From the NCBI RefSeq assembly GCF_000384235.1, contig NZ_KB913033.1, forward strand, positions 1,867,164 through 1,931,163: 64,000 nucleotides of DNA, in the 5' to 3' direction. The position numbers and the translations under genes are program-made. Source of the stretch: Hydrogenovibrio halophilus DSM 15072. GTDB lineage: Bacteria; Pseudomonadota; Gammaproteobacteria; Thiomicrospirales; Thiomicrospiraceae. How positions within the stretch are numbered: the stretch's first letter is position 1; every line of letters starts with the position of its first letter. Shown here in pieces: positions 49,652 to 58,207 of the stretch. Under the pieces are notes generated by a model that did no database searches, was not told the DNA's origin, and was given only the letters and a program-made list of their open reading frames with translations.

Positions 49652-52234
49652 TCAGTTCGAAGCGGGCAAGGCCTTCAGGGGTGTCTGGCGATAGCTGGCA
49701 TCGTTGAGCGCCTGCGGCAACTGAAAATCCTGGACTTTGGTTTCCAGTGCCAACACCTGTTCAATGATGGTGTCAGAGGTGGTGGCGACTTCTTCTACCA
49801 GCGCCGCGTTTTTCTGAGTGGACTCATCAATGTCGTCCAGCGCCTCGCTGACTTCGCTGATCCCGTGGGTTTGCGCGCTCAGCGAATCGGTCATTTGATT
49901 GGCCATGTCCGCAATCTGTTCAATGTGATGGGTGTTGTGTTCAAAGGCCTTGAGGGTGGTCTGCGACAAGGCCATGCCTTGTTCAATGCTTTGCAGATTG
50001 CTTTCGGTGACCGACTTGATGCTTTGCGCCGCGTCGGCCGATCTTTGCGCCAGTGAGCGGACTTCGCCGGCGACCACGGCAAATCCTCGGCCTTCCTCTC
50101 CGGCTCTGGCGGCTTCCACCGCCGCATTGAGCGCCAACAGATTGGTCTGAAAAGCAATGCTGTCAATCATTTCGGTCATGCCGGCAACTTCCTGGCTGGC
50201 CTGCTGTATCCGCTCCATTGCGTCCACCATTTGTGACACCGTCTGCATACCGGATTGGGCATCGGCTTTGACTGTCTGGGTGGCCGAATTGACACGCTGG
50301 GAATGCTGCAGGGAAGTGTCAATGTGCTGGGTGATCAGACCCATTTGCGAAGCGGTTTTTTCAATCAATGCGGCCTGGGATTGCACGCGCTGATTCAAGT
50401 CCTGATTGCCGGAACTGATTTCCTTGACCCCGTGAACGGCATGGCTAGAGGCTTCGCGCACATCCCCGAGCATGGTGCTGACATTCATGGCCATTGTGCT
50501 GATGTGTTCCTTGAGTTCCAGTAATTTGCCCTTGAACTGGCCTTCGATGTTGTGGGAAAAATTGCCCTGGCTGAATGCCAGAAGTGCCTGGGTTTTGGCA
50601 TTGATTGCGGTTTCAAGGTTGTCGAGTGATTCGTTCAGGTAGCGTTGAAGATTGGCCAGATCCCCCGGCATGGTGGCGGTGATGCGTTGGGAAAAATCGC
50701 CCTCACGCATGGCATGGGTCACGTTACGCACCGCATTGATGGCATTGGCCTGTCCCTGCATGGCCTGGGTCAATCCGTCGACCACATCCTGATATTGTCC
50801 CTGATAGGTTTGGGCAGGCGTGTTGTTGGAAAATTGCCCGCGCTTCAGGGCCAGGGCGAGGGTTTCAATGTCATTGAAAGTGTGCGAGATCTGTCTGGCG
50901 CTCTGGTTGAAACTCTGGGTCAGAGCGTTGAGGTCTCCGCGGTATTGTCCGTCAATGGTGGTGCCCAACTGGCCATTGGCCTGAGCATCGCTGACTTTTC
51001 GGATTTCATTCAGTGCCTGTTGAAGTTCGTCAAACAGGGATTTGACGCTTTGGCTCATTTCAACCAATTCGTTCCTGCCTTTCAACACTTTCCAGCGGCC
51101 AAAGTTGCCATGCCTGGCCACATCGGCCACTTGACGGCGCATGGTTTGCAGGGGGCCGACGATGGAGCGGATGATCCAGAAGGTCAATGCAATCAGAATC
51201 AGGGAGCCGGTCAGACTGGCCCAGGTCAGTGTCTGTGCATTGTCTTGTGCCTGTTGGCTGAACTGCTCAAGCTGGGCAATGCGCTGGTCTTGTAGGTCGT
51301 GAATGATCTGGGTCAGTATGCCATTCCCTTCCTGCGTCAATGCGGCCAGAGACTGGTTGTTGTCTTGGGTGGTTTTCATGAAATCCTTGAGGTCGGCAAA
51401 GGCGTCCACATACTGGTTACGACTTTCGATCAGTCTGGTTATCGGGGTGGCGTTCTCTTCGTCTTCTGAGACGTCACCAAAAAGTCCGCCATATTGGGTT
51501 TCGGTCTCGGTCTCGGCAGGCTGGGCTGCTTGCAGTTGATCCAGCAGCGGTTGCAAATCGGTTCCCAGCCCCATGTTTTCGAATTGCTGCCACAGCGCCA
51601 TGTCCTGGGTGGCAATCATTTTGGCGGCCATCAGTTGAGAGCGGTTCATCCGGTTTTCGATCTGTTCAAGCTGTGCCAGTGTCTGGGCATCGACTTGCCC
51701 CTGTTGCCGAAAGTCTGTCAGAGCCTGTTTCAGTTCTGCGGCGCTTCTTTCCAGTCCGAACTCAATGGTATCGTGAATGCTTTTCTTCAAAAACACGTAA
51801 GAATTGGTGGCTTTTTTCAAGTTGATCAAAACCGCATTCAGTGGGTACAGCTGTTCAAGCATGGCCCGGTTGTCTTCAGGCAGATGAGTGAACTCGATAA
51901 AGCCGCTGGAATTGGTTTCAATTTCCGCCCCCAACGCCTGCAGCCGATTTGAAAGGGCGTCGATTTGCCGGTCCACACGCTCGTTGAAAACCTTGTTCTG
52001 TTCATTGGAAAGAGAAAGCAGGTAATGGTTCATCGCCTGAATGGTGTTCATAAACCCTTCCTGAAACCGGGTGATGTCAGCCGTCTGGGTTTGCTCTTTG
52101 TGCGCCAATTGGCTGCTCTGCTGCTGGGTGGTCTGTGTCATCAGATAGCTGAGGCCGAAAGTGCCCACAAACATCAGAATAAACAAGCCAAGATTGGCCC
52201 AGAGGCGCTGGCGGATGGACAGGCGATCAATCAT
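49652..52234 (-). CDS. Methyl-accepting chemotaxis protein
   Basis: Membrane chemoreceptor of 860 aa. TM1 at about residues 12-33, a long periplasmic four-helix-type sensor domain of about 300 residues rich in Q, a second membrane segment near residue 345, then HAMP-like repeats (two or more copies, around residues 360-560) and the signalling domain with the conserved hairpin tip [41 protein letters not shown]. No C-terminal CheR-binding pentapeptide is seen. ATG 52234 is chosen; an in-frame TTG two codons upstream has no support. The stimulus cannot be inferred. Confidence 0.93.
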   Translation of the reverse strand: MIDRLSIRQRLWANLGLFILMFVGTFGLSYLMTQTTQQQSSQLAHKEQTQTADITRFQEGFMNTIQAMNHYLLSLSNEQNKVFNERVDRQIDALSNRLQALGAEIETNSSGFIEFTHLPEDNRAMLEQLYPLNAVLINLKKATNSYVFLKKSIHDTIEFGLERSAAELKQALTDFRQQGQVDAQTLAQLEQIENRMNRSQLMAAKMIATQDMALWQQFENMGLGTDLQPLLDQLQAAQPAETETETQYGGLFGDVSEDEENATPITRLIESRNQYVDAFADLKDFMKTTQDNNQSLAALTQEGNGILTQIIHDLQDQRIAQLEQFSQQAQDNAQTLTWASLTGSLILIALTFWIIRSIVGPLQTMRRQVADVARHGNFGRWKVLKGRNELVEMSQSVKSLFDELQQALNEIRKVSDAQANGQLGTTIDGQYRGDLNALTQSFNQSARQISHTFNDIETLALALKRGQFSNNTPAQTYQGQYQDVVDGLTQAMQGQANAINAVRNVTHAMREGDFSQRITATMPGDLANLQRYLNESLDNLETAINAKTQALLAFSQGNFSHNIEGQFKGKLLELKEHISTMAMNVSTMLGDVREASSHAVHGVKEISSGNQDLNQRVQSQAALIEKTASQMGLITQHIDTSLQHSQRVNSATQTVKADAQSGMQTVSQMVDAMERIQQASQEVAGMTEMIDSIAFQTNLLALNAAVEAARAGEEGRGFAVVAGEVRSLAQRSADAAQSIKSVTESNLQSIEQGMALSQTTLKAFEHNTHHIEQIADMANQMTDSLSAQTHGISEVSEALDDIDESTQKNAALVEEVATTSDTIIEQVLALETKVQDFQLPQALNDASYRQTPLKALPASN

Positions 52235-52362
52235 AAACAAACCCCGAAAAGACTGCTAAAATGCCGACTAATTATGCAAAAGGCGTTTGACGTCTGGATG
52301 AGGCTTTGATGACAGCCTTGTGACAGAATGGCGAAAAAGGCTTAATTAAACAAAGGATGTTT

Positions 52363-53202
52363 ATGATTGTGACCCATTCCGGTCGGTTTCATGCCGATGA
52401 GGTGTTTGCGCTGGCCATGCTTCAGCGACTCGAAAGCAAGCCCGTGGTGCGCACCCGTGACCCAGACGTGATCGGGCAAGCCGATCTGGTGCTGGATGTC
52501 GGGGCCGAGTACGATCCGGAACGCGGGCGTTTCGACCATCACCAGAACAGTTTTACCCTGGCGCGTGAGGATGGCACGCCTTATGCCACCGCCGGTTTGA
52601 TCTGGTCCCATTTTGGTTTGCCCATTCTGGAAAAAACCTCTCTCGAAACCGAAGAGCAAAGGCGCTATGCCCGGCAATGGGTCGACAACAAACTGATCAA
52701 CGACATCGACGCGGTCGACAATGGCCTCTATGCCGACAGCCCCAGGCCTTCGGTTTCCATGATCATTGGCATGATGAACGCCAGTTCCAGTGATGACGAA
52801 GCCCAACAGGCCGAAGCGTTTGAGAAAGCCGTCACTCTGGCCGGTGAAATTCTGACCAACTTTATTAACGCCGCCGTCAAGGAAGCCAGCGCACTGCCAT
52901 CGCTTCAGGCAGCACTTGAAAAGCTCGAAGATGGGGTGATGGTACTGGACGAAGCCTTGCCCTATAAGGATTTTATCCGCCATTACCCCCAGGTCCGCCG
53001 TGTGGTGTATCCCAAAGGCGAAGAAGGCTATGGCGTTTATTGCAACCAGGCGCACAATCACCTGCCGGAACGTTTTCGTGGGCTGCGGGGCCAGGACTTG
53101 ATCGACGCGACCGGATTTGAGGACGCGATCTTTTGCCACAAAACCGGGTTTATGTGCGTCATGGGCGAATTCGACAGCGCCATGGCCATGGCCAAAACGT
53201 AA
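52363..53202 (+). CDS. MYG1-family metal-dependent hydrolase
   Basis: A DHH-like protein of 279 aa similar to the MYG1 (UPF0160) family. Motifs: THSGRFHADEV at the N-terminus, DVGAEYDPERGRFDHHQNSF with the DHH-like metal-binding site, NDIDAVDNG, and a C-terminal CHKTGFMCVMGEFDSAMAMAK segment. The eukaryotic homologue has 3'-5' exoribonuclease activity; bacterial function is not established. ATG 52363 has AAAGGA 5 bases upstream; ATG 52357, two codons earlier, overlaps this ribosome site and is less likely. Confidence 0.85.
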   Translation: MIVTHSGRFHADEVFALAMLQRLESKPVVRTRDPDVIGQADLVLDVGAEYDPERGRFDHHQNSFTLAREDGTPYATAGLIWSHFGLPILEKTSLETEEQRRYARQWVDNKLINDIDAVDNGLYADSPRPSVSMIIGMMNASSSDDEAQQAEAFEKAVTLAGEILTNFINAAVKEASALPSLQAALEKLEDGVMVLDEALPYKDFIRHYPQVRRVVYPKGEEGYGVYCNQAHNHLPERFRGLRGQDLIDATGFEDAIFCHKTGFMCVMGEFDSAMAMAKT

Positions 53203-53228
53203 ATTTTACGTTTTCCGCGTCGGTCGGC

Positions 53229-53257
53229 TTGGTTTTGTCGGCCAAAGGGGCTATAAT
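53229..53257 (+). promoter_or_regulatory. Promoter of tRNA-Ser
   Basis: TTGGTT (53229-53234), 17-base spacer, perfect TATAAT (53252-53257), ending 12 bases before the tRNA 5' end. The spacing fits a short 5' leader. Confidence 0.65.
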
Positions 53258-53269
53258 GCGCCGCATCAA

Positions 53270-53360
53270 AGAGGGGTGTCTGAGCGGTTGAAGGAGCTCG
53301 CCTGGAAAGCGAGTATAGGTGAATAACCTATCGAGGGTTCGAATCCCTTCCCCTCTGCCA
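53270..53360 (+). tRNA. tRNA-Ser (anticodon GGA)
   Basis: A 91-base class II tRNA. Acceptor stem AGAGGGG pairs with CCCCTCT (53350-53356), discriminator G, encoded CCA at 53358-53360. Anticodon stem CTCGC/GCGAG with loop CTGGAAA gives GGA. The long variable arm (TATAGGTGAATAACCTATC) and GGTTCGAATCC are as expected for serine tRNA. Confidence 0.96.
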
Positions 53361-53394
53361 TACACATCAACGTCAGCGGTCGCTGATGTTCGCG

Positions 53395-53428
53395 AAAGCC
53401 CCGGGAGCTGCGCTTCCGGGGCTTTTTT
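53395..53428 (+). terminator. Terminator after tRNA-Ser
   Basis: AAAGCCCCGG (53395-53404) pairs with CCGGGGCTTT (53416-53425), the inner GAGC/GCTT also pairs, and a run of T follows. It ends about 20 bases before the transporter stop, so may act on both strands. Confidence 0.9.
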
Positions 53429-53449
53429 TATGTCTGCTTAGTATCCGAC

Positions 53450-54394
53450 TCAGTCTTCAATCACATCGCGGTGGGGTTTTTCCAGTGCAATATAAAGACC
53501 GGAACCGATGATCACGGCGGCACCCACAAAAGTGAGCAGGTCGGGCCATTCCTGAAACAGCCACCAGCCAAAAAAGACCGCGCCCAGAATTTCCAGGTAT
53601 TGCAAAGGTGCCAGCACGCTGGCGTTGGCGTGTGTGAAGGCCAGTGCAATCAGTACATGAGCAAACGCCGCCAGTAGACCCAGCAGGCCCAATAATCCCC
53701 ATTGAGTCAGAGTGGGCCAATTAACTTCGGTCAATGTCAGGGATGCATTTTGTCCCACGCTCATAAAGAGCAACATCAAACCTGCGGCGGTCAGACTGAT
53801 CATCAGCTGTAAACGCACCGATTTTTGCAGTCCATTTGCGGCTTCGGGCCAGTTTTCGGGATCGGGCGCGTTGCTGAATGCGCGGGTTAGGGTGAGATAA
53901 CCCGCATACGCAGTTGCAGAGATCAATGGCAGAAGCGTGGCCCAGCCATAGGCTTCAATATTGGGACGAATCACAATGAGGGCACCCACCAGTCCAACGG
54001 TGACGGCGACCCAGCGTTTGGTGGTGACCGTTTCGCCAAGGAAAATCTTGGAAAATAGCACTAAAATCAAAGGCTCAACAAAGAAGATGGCAATGTTATT
54101 CGCCAGTGGTAAATGCATCAGCCCCCAGAACAAAAACAGAATCGAGATGGCGATTAAACTGCCCAGCCACCAGTCTCTCCTTTTAAGTCCTTGCAGCCAG
54201 ACACCTTGGTGCCGCCACCATAACCATAATGGAAGCAGCAACAGGCACTGAATGACAAATCGTGATGTTGCGATTTGGCCCACTGAAAGGTTTTGTCCCA
54301 ATAATTTGGCGATGGCATCGGAGGCTGGAATGCTCATGACCGCAATGGTCATCCAGATCAAGCCGCGCCATTGTGACGTGGCCGGGTTGTTCAT
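53450..54394 (-). CDS. EamA/DMT family transporter
   Basis: Ten-membrane-segment transporter of 314 aa made of two EamA repeats: residues about 10-140 (SDAIAKLLGQNLSVGQIATSRF, LFLGETVTTKRW) and about 165-305 (ATAYAGYLTLTRAF, ILGAVFFGWWLFQEWPDLLTFVGAAVII). Both copies end in the typical G-A-x-x-I helix. Its start overlaps the mvaS stop as ATGA, so it is the last gene of the mevalonate operon. That suggests export or import of a metabolite linked to the pathway, but the substrate cannot be read from sequence. Confidence 0.85.
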   Translation of the reverse strand: MNNPATSQWRGLIWMTIAVMSIPASDAIAKLLGQNLSVGQIATSRFVIQCLLLLPLWLWWRHQGVWLQGLKRRDWWLGSLIAISILFLFWGLMHLPLANNIAIFFVEPLILVLFSKIFLGETVTTKRWVAVTVGLVGALIVIRPNIEAYGWATLLPLISATAYAGYLTLTRAFSNAPDPENWPEAANGLQKSVRLQLMISLTAAGLMLLFMSVGQNASLTLTEVNWPTLTQWGLLGLLGLLAAFAHVLIALAFTHANASVLAPLQYLEILGAVFFGWWLFQEWPDLLTFVGAAVIIGSGLYIALEKPHRDVIED

Positions 54395-55557
54395 GAACGG
54401 TTCTGGTAACGACGGATGGCGTGCTGGATGCCTGATAGGCGATAGGGGCCGCGATTATTCACGTCGAATGTGACGTTGTCGGGGTCCTGGGTGGCCGGGT
54501 AGTAAAAAGTCAGGTATTGCTCGTAGGTGAGCGGGGTTCTTGCCTGGATCTGTTTTTGATGGCTTCCGCGCATCAGCACCTTTTCATAGCCTGGTTGCAC
54601 AATGCCGGTCAGAAATTCGGCGACGCAACCCGAGCCGTAGCTGAACAGACCAAAGCGTTTGTGGCTCAGGTCGTCGGGTGCGTTGTCCAGAAACGAACAG
54701 AAACCGATAAACAGTGAGGCGCTGTAGCTGTTGCCCAGCACCCGGTTGTATATCTGGCCGGGCTGCGTTTGCGTTTGAAAGGTGTTTTTGGATAAGCGAG
54801 CGCCGACGGTTTTGCACAGGGCTTTGTGCGCTTTTTCGGTCATGCGTGAAAACGGAATGTGGTAGCAGAAAGCGTCGATCTGTTCAAAAGAACGACCGGT
54901 TTCGGACACAAAATGTTGCCAGGCCTGCTTGAGGCTGTTCAGGTACACTTTGGTCGAATACTTGCCGTCAACCAGCGCCGTGGCACGGTGATTGGGACGC
55001 CAGAAATCCATCACGTCTTCGGTAAAATAGCCGGAGCCGGGTTCGATCGCCAGAATCCGCGGGTCGGGCGTGATCAGCATCGCCACCGCACCACAGCCTT
55101 GCGTTGCTTCCCCGGACGAATCCACATCGTATTTGGCGATGTCGGCGGCAATGACCAGAATGCGTTCTTTGGGGTTGGCCGTAACCAATGCGCAGGCCAT
55201 TTGCAGGGCGGCGGTGCCGCCATAGCAGGCGTGTTTGAGCTCGACGGTGCGACAGCGGTTTGAAAGCCCCAGCAGTCCGTGCAGGTAGGCCCCGGCGGAT
55301 TTGGACTGATCCACGCCGGATTCGGTGGCGAAAAGCACATTGGTGATGCTGTTTGGGTCGATCTGATCCAGAATCGGGCGGGCCGCCTTGGCCGCCAGTG
55401 TGACAATGTCTTCGTCCGGTGGGGCGATGGACATTTTTTCCTGGCCGATGCCGACGGTGTATTTTTCCAGTTCAGTGCCTTTTTCCCGGGCGAACGTGTC
55501 CAGTCCCAAATAGTAATCGGCCGTGGCAAAATGTATTAAATCGATCCCAACTGTCAT
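54391..55557 (-). CDS. mvaS: Hydroxymethylglutaryl-CoA synthase
   Basis: Condenses acetyl-CoA and acetoacetyl-CoA to HMG-CoA, the first committed step of the mevalonate pathway. Thiolase-fold protein of 388 aa. The catalytic triad falls at exactly the numbering of the Staphylococcus enzyme: Glu79 (TESGVDQSK), Cys111 (KHACYGGTAAL) and His233 (FCYHIPFSRM). The NSYSASL segment near residue 300 also fits. Start overlaps the idi2 stop (ATGA). The middle of a four-gene overlapping operon. Confidence 0.95.
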   Translation of the reverse strand: MTVGIDLIHFATADYYLGLDTFAREKGTELEKYTVGIGQEKMSIAPPDEDIVTLAAKAARPILDQIDPNSITNVLFATESGVDQSKSAGAYLHGLLGLSNRCRTVELKHACYGGTAALQMACALVTANPKERILVIAADIAKYDVDSSGEATQGCGAVAMLITPDPRILAIEPGSGYFTEDVMDFWRPNHRATALVDGKYSTKVYLNSLKQAWQHFVSETGRSFEQIDAFCYHIPFSRMTEKAHKALCKTVGARLSKNTFQTQTQPGQIYNRVLGNSYSASLFIGFCSFLDNAPDDLSHKRFGLFSYGSGCVAEFLTGIVQPGYEKVLMRGSHQKQIQARTPLTYEQYLTFYYPATQDPDNVTFDVNNRGPYRLSGIQHAIRRYQNRS

Positions 55558-56600
55558 TCAGTCCGACAACTTTGATTCTGATGCAAGAGCGCATCGTTTA
55601 AAAACAGATTGGACACAGTGGACGCCCCCAGTAAAAACTGGGCGGTGCGAAACGCCAGATGAAACTGCTCAATCACTGCCACGCAGGCTTCGGTGGAGGT
55701 CATGGCCGGTTGCAATAGCGGGGCCGCCGTGCCGCAAACATGACCGCCCATTATAACCGATTTGACCATGTCGATGCCATTGCGAATGCCGCCGCTGGCA
55801 ATAAAGTGTGCCCGGTCCTGAAACGCTCTGGCTTCCAAAAGCGCCTGGGGCGTGGTCAGTCCCCAGTCCTGAAAGGTTTCACCCAGATCGGCTCGCGTGC
55901 GTTCGCCGCTGCGCTGGGCTTCGATCCGGCTCCAGGAGGTTCCGCCGCGACCGGCCAGATCAAACCAGTCAATGCCCGCATCCAGCCCCAGTTGAATGTC
56001 GGCCGCAGACAGGCCGCAGCCAACTTCTTTCAGAATCACGGGCACGTCCAGCGCCTGATTGAGCTGTCCGATGCGTTCGGCCAGTTTGGAAAAATTGCGA
56101 TCGCCTTCGGGTTGAATCACCTCCTGCAGCGGATTCAGGTGCAGGATCAGGGCATCGGCCTCCAGGGTGTCCACCATGCGCAGGGCCTGATCGGCCCCAA
56201 AGCCGTAATTGAGTTGAATCGCACCCATATTGGCCAGCAAGGGCACGCTGGGCGCGTAGCGGCGTAATTGAAAACTGGTGTCGGCACCGGGGTCGGTGAT
56301 CAGTGCGCGTTGCGATCCGACCGCCATGGCCGTTTGCGTCTGTTCGGCTGCCTGGGCCAAACGCCGGTTGATCTCTGACAGATTGCCAGAGGCCCCGCCG
56401 GTCATCGACGAAATCAGAAACGGAAACGACAGGGTGTGTCCCAAAAAAGATTGGCGGGTATCGATCCGGTCGAAATCGCACTCCGGCAGGGCACGATGGG
56501 TCAGCTGAATCGCGTCAAACCCGCTTTGATCGCGTTCGATCAATTGGTCTTTCAGCAGCCAGTCAATGTGGTCCTGTTTGCGTTGAGTGATCTCAGTCAT
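55554..56600 (-). CDS. fni: Type 2 isopentenyl-diphosphate delta-isomerase
   Basis: FMN- and NADPH-dependent isomerisation of isopentenyl diphosphate to dimethylallyl diphosphate. TIM barrel of 348 aa: N-terminal RKQDHIDWLL, SSMTGGASGNLSEIN, MAVGSQRAL, LHLNPLQEVIQPEGDRNF with the catalytic Gln, DLAGRGGTSWSRIEA, and the FMN phosphate-binding ASGGIRNGID. Type 2 enzymes are typical of bacteria with the mevalonate pathway. Its start overlaps the HMG-CoA reductase stop by 8 bases. Confidence 0.95.
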   Translation of the reverse strand: MTEITQRKQDHIDWLLKDQLIERDQSGFDAIQLTHRALPECDFDRIDTRQSFLGHTLSFPFLISSMTGGASGNLSEINRRLAQAAEQTQTAMAVGSQRALITDPGADTSFQLRRYAPSVPLLANMGAIQLNYGFGADQALRMVDTLEADALILHLNPLQEVIQPEGDRNFSKLAERIGQLNQALDVPVILKEVGCGLSAADIQLGLDAGIDWFDLAGRGGTSWSRIEAQRSGERTRADLGETFQDWGLTTPQALLEARAFQDRAHFIASGGIRNGIDMVKSVIMGGHVCGTAAPLLQPAMTSTEACVAVIEQFHLAFRTAQFLLGASTVSNLFLNDALLHQNQSCRTE

Positions 56601-57666
56601 GTTTGCCCGTGGCGTCGGTGTGGGTCTGACGTTCGAGTTTCAGGTGCGCGGCCATGAGTTCGCCGGGATTGGTTTGGGCCGCCAGCAGGGAAAGTTCGCC
56701 GCAAAAAGCGCAGGCAGCGGCGATGCAGGCCAGCCGACGGGCATTGTCACCAGCAGGGCGGGCATCCAGACAGCCCAGCTGTTCGAGGTTGGTTTGCACG
56801 AAATCCAGCCCCTTGCCATTGCCGACGGTGCCCACAATCAGATTGGGCAGAGTGGTGGAAAAATACAGGTCGCCTTCGGCGGTGACTTCGGCGTGGTTGA
56901 TGGCCTGAGAGCCTTCGACGATATTGGCGGCATCCTGGCCGGTGGCCAGATAAAAGCCCAGCAGCATATTGGCCACGTGCGCGTTGGCGCTGCGCAGGCT
57001 GCCGGCCGCAATCGAGCCGATCAGGTCTTTTTTGATGTGCAGATCCACCAGCGCTTCGGGCGTGGTTTTCAAAAAACGCTGGCACAATTTGCGCGAGATG
57101 GTAGTTTCACAGACCACATTTTTGCCGCGCCCCAACAGGCCGTTGACCGCCGAAACCTTTTTATCGGTACACAAATTGCCCGAAATCGACACGTAAGAAA
57201 GCGCCGGATACTCAGACAGCACCCAGGGAATCAAGCGGTCGGCGGCATTGGTGACCATATTGTGGCCCGAAGCATCGCCGGTAGTGAACGCCAGACGAAT
57301 GTACAGCAGCTTGCCGATGATCTGAAAATGGGTGTCGATCAGGATCGCATACTGACTGCTTTCACGCACCAGCGATTGCAGGTCTTCGTGACGGGCCTGC
57401 AGCGAATGCATCGCTTGCCGGGCCTCGGCCGCATTCGGCGCTTCCAGCACAATGGAACGGGTCATGCGCTCGTCAATCACCGTCACCCGAATGCCGCCTG
57501 CGTGATGCGCCACCCGGGCACCGCGCGCCACCGAAGGCCACAAAGGCGTCTCGTAAGTGGCCATCGGAATCATCAGATCATCGGCGACCACATCGCCGAT
57601 CAATTTCAGCGGGCCAACCGATTGCATCGGAATCTGCGCAAAAGCTGTGTCTGTATTGTTTGCCAT
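56593..57666 (-). CDS. Hydroxymethylglutaryl-CoA reductase (divergent, class I-like)
   Basis: Predicted reduction of HMG-CoA to mevalonate; 357 aa, shorter than typical enzymes and lacking any membrane anchor. Matching elements: MATYETPLWPSVARGAR with catalytic Glu39, TGDASGHNMVT for the usual GDAMGMNM loop, SGNLCTDKKVSAVN with the catalytic Lys, HVANMLLGFYLATGQDAANIVEGS, and a C-terminal His in GELMAAHLKLER. The usual ENVIG start segment is missing. First gene of the operon; ATG 57666 has no ribosome site and lies 8 bases after a perfect TATAAT, so the message may be leaderless. Confidence 0.85.
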   Translation of the reverse strand: MANNTDTAFAQIPMQSVGPLKLIGDVVADDLMIPMATYETPLWPSVARGARVAHHAGGIRVTVIDERMTRSIVLEAPNAAEARQAMHSLQARHEDLQSLVRESSQYAILIDTHFQIIGKLLYIRLAFTTGDASGHNMVTNAADRLIPWVLSEYPALSYVSISGNLCTDKKVSAVNGLLGRGKNVVCETTISRKLCQRFLKTTPEALVDLHIKKDLIGSIAAGSLRSANAHVANMLLGFYLATGQDAANIVEGSQAINHAEVTAEGDLYFSTTLPNLIVGTVGNGKGLDFVQTNLEQLGCLDARPAGDNARRLACIAAACAFCGELSLLAAQTNPGELMAAHLKLERQTHTDATGKHD

Positions 57667-57674
57667 AATGCGGT

Positions 57675-57705
57675 ATTATAGGGGATTTACAGCGCAATTG
57701 GACAA
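57675..57705 (-). promoter_or_regulatory. Candidate promoter of the mevalonate operon
   Basis: Read on the minus strand: TTGTCC (57705-57700), 19-base spacer, TATAAT (57680-57675), then 8 bases to the ATG at 57666. An inverted repeat CAAGGA-G-TCCTTG (57703-57715) overlaps the -35 and could be an operator. Confidence 0.45.
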
Positions 57706-57815
57706 GGAGTCCTTGCACAAGATCAAAAACGGATGAAAATCACCGGACCGGAAAGGTTCTGGCTGTTACGATCCGTCTTTTGCGCAAAAGATTAACAACA
57801 GAAAGGATGACAACC

Positions 57816-58097
57816 ATGGCCATGGCAACCGCACGACACATTTTGGTAGACTCAGAAGAGGAAGCACAGGCACTGAAGCAGGAAATCGAACAGGGCAAAG
57901 CCTTTGCCGAAGTCGCTGCCGAACATTCAAAATGCCCATCCGGTCGCCAGGGTGGCGATCTGGGGCAATTTGGTCCGGGCATGATGGTGCCGGAGTTTGA
58001 CAAAGTGTGTTTCAGTGCCGACGTCGGTTCACTGGAAGGACCGATCAAAACCCAGTTCGGCTTTCACCTGCTTGAAGTGACCGACCGCACCGAATAA
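57816..58097 (+). CDS. ppiC: Parvulin-type peptidyl-prolyl isomerase
   Basis: Single-domain cytosolic parvulin of 93 aa, as in E. coli PpiC. Motifs: ARHILVDSEEEA, AAEHSKCPSGRQGGDLGQFGPGMMVPEFDKVCFS and QFGFHLLEV, with the catalytic Cys, His and Phe residues. Several in-frame ATGs lie close together; ATG 57816 is best placed 8 bases after GAAAGGA. Divergent from the mevalonate operon and followed by a good terminator. Confidence 0.93.
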   Translation: MAMATARHILVDSEEEAQALKQEIEQGKAFAEVAAEHSKCPSGRQGGDLGQFGPGMMVPEFDKVCFSADVGSLEGPIKTQFGFHLLEVTDRTE

Positions 58098-58125
58098 GCG
58101 CTTTGGTTTTGATGCAAAGCATGAC

Positions 58126-58162
58126 AAAGGCGGGATCAGCAGACGTTGATTTCGCCTTTTTT
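58126..58162 (+). terminator. Terminator after ppiC
   Basis: AAAGGCG (58126-58132) pairs with CGCCTTT (58153-58159), with inner ATCA/TGAT pairing, followed by T residues; 28 bases after the ppiC stop. Confidence 0.75.
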
Positions 58163-58174
58163 AATGGGTTTTTA

Positions 58175-58186
58175 ACCAGGCCTGGT
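58175..58186. repeat. Palindrome ACCAGGCCTGGT, copy 6 (intergenic, before ggt)
   Basis: Perfect 12-bp palindrome between the ppiC terminator and the ggt ribosome site, 21 bases before the ggt ATG and flanked by T-rich sequence on the left and A-rich on the right. Confidence 0.85.
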
Positions 58187-58207
58187 AAAAAAGAAGGGTG
58201 CCATCGT

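Noticed and set aside
57777-57790. 14-bp palindrome CTTTTGCGCAAAAG before ppiC
   Set aside because: Several palindromes of this length are expected by chance in 64 kb and it is not repeated elsewhere in the window.
58103-58207. Longer Ggt start
   Set aside because: It would run through the ppiC terminator and the palindrome and would bury the signal peptide.
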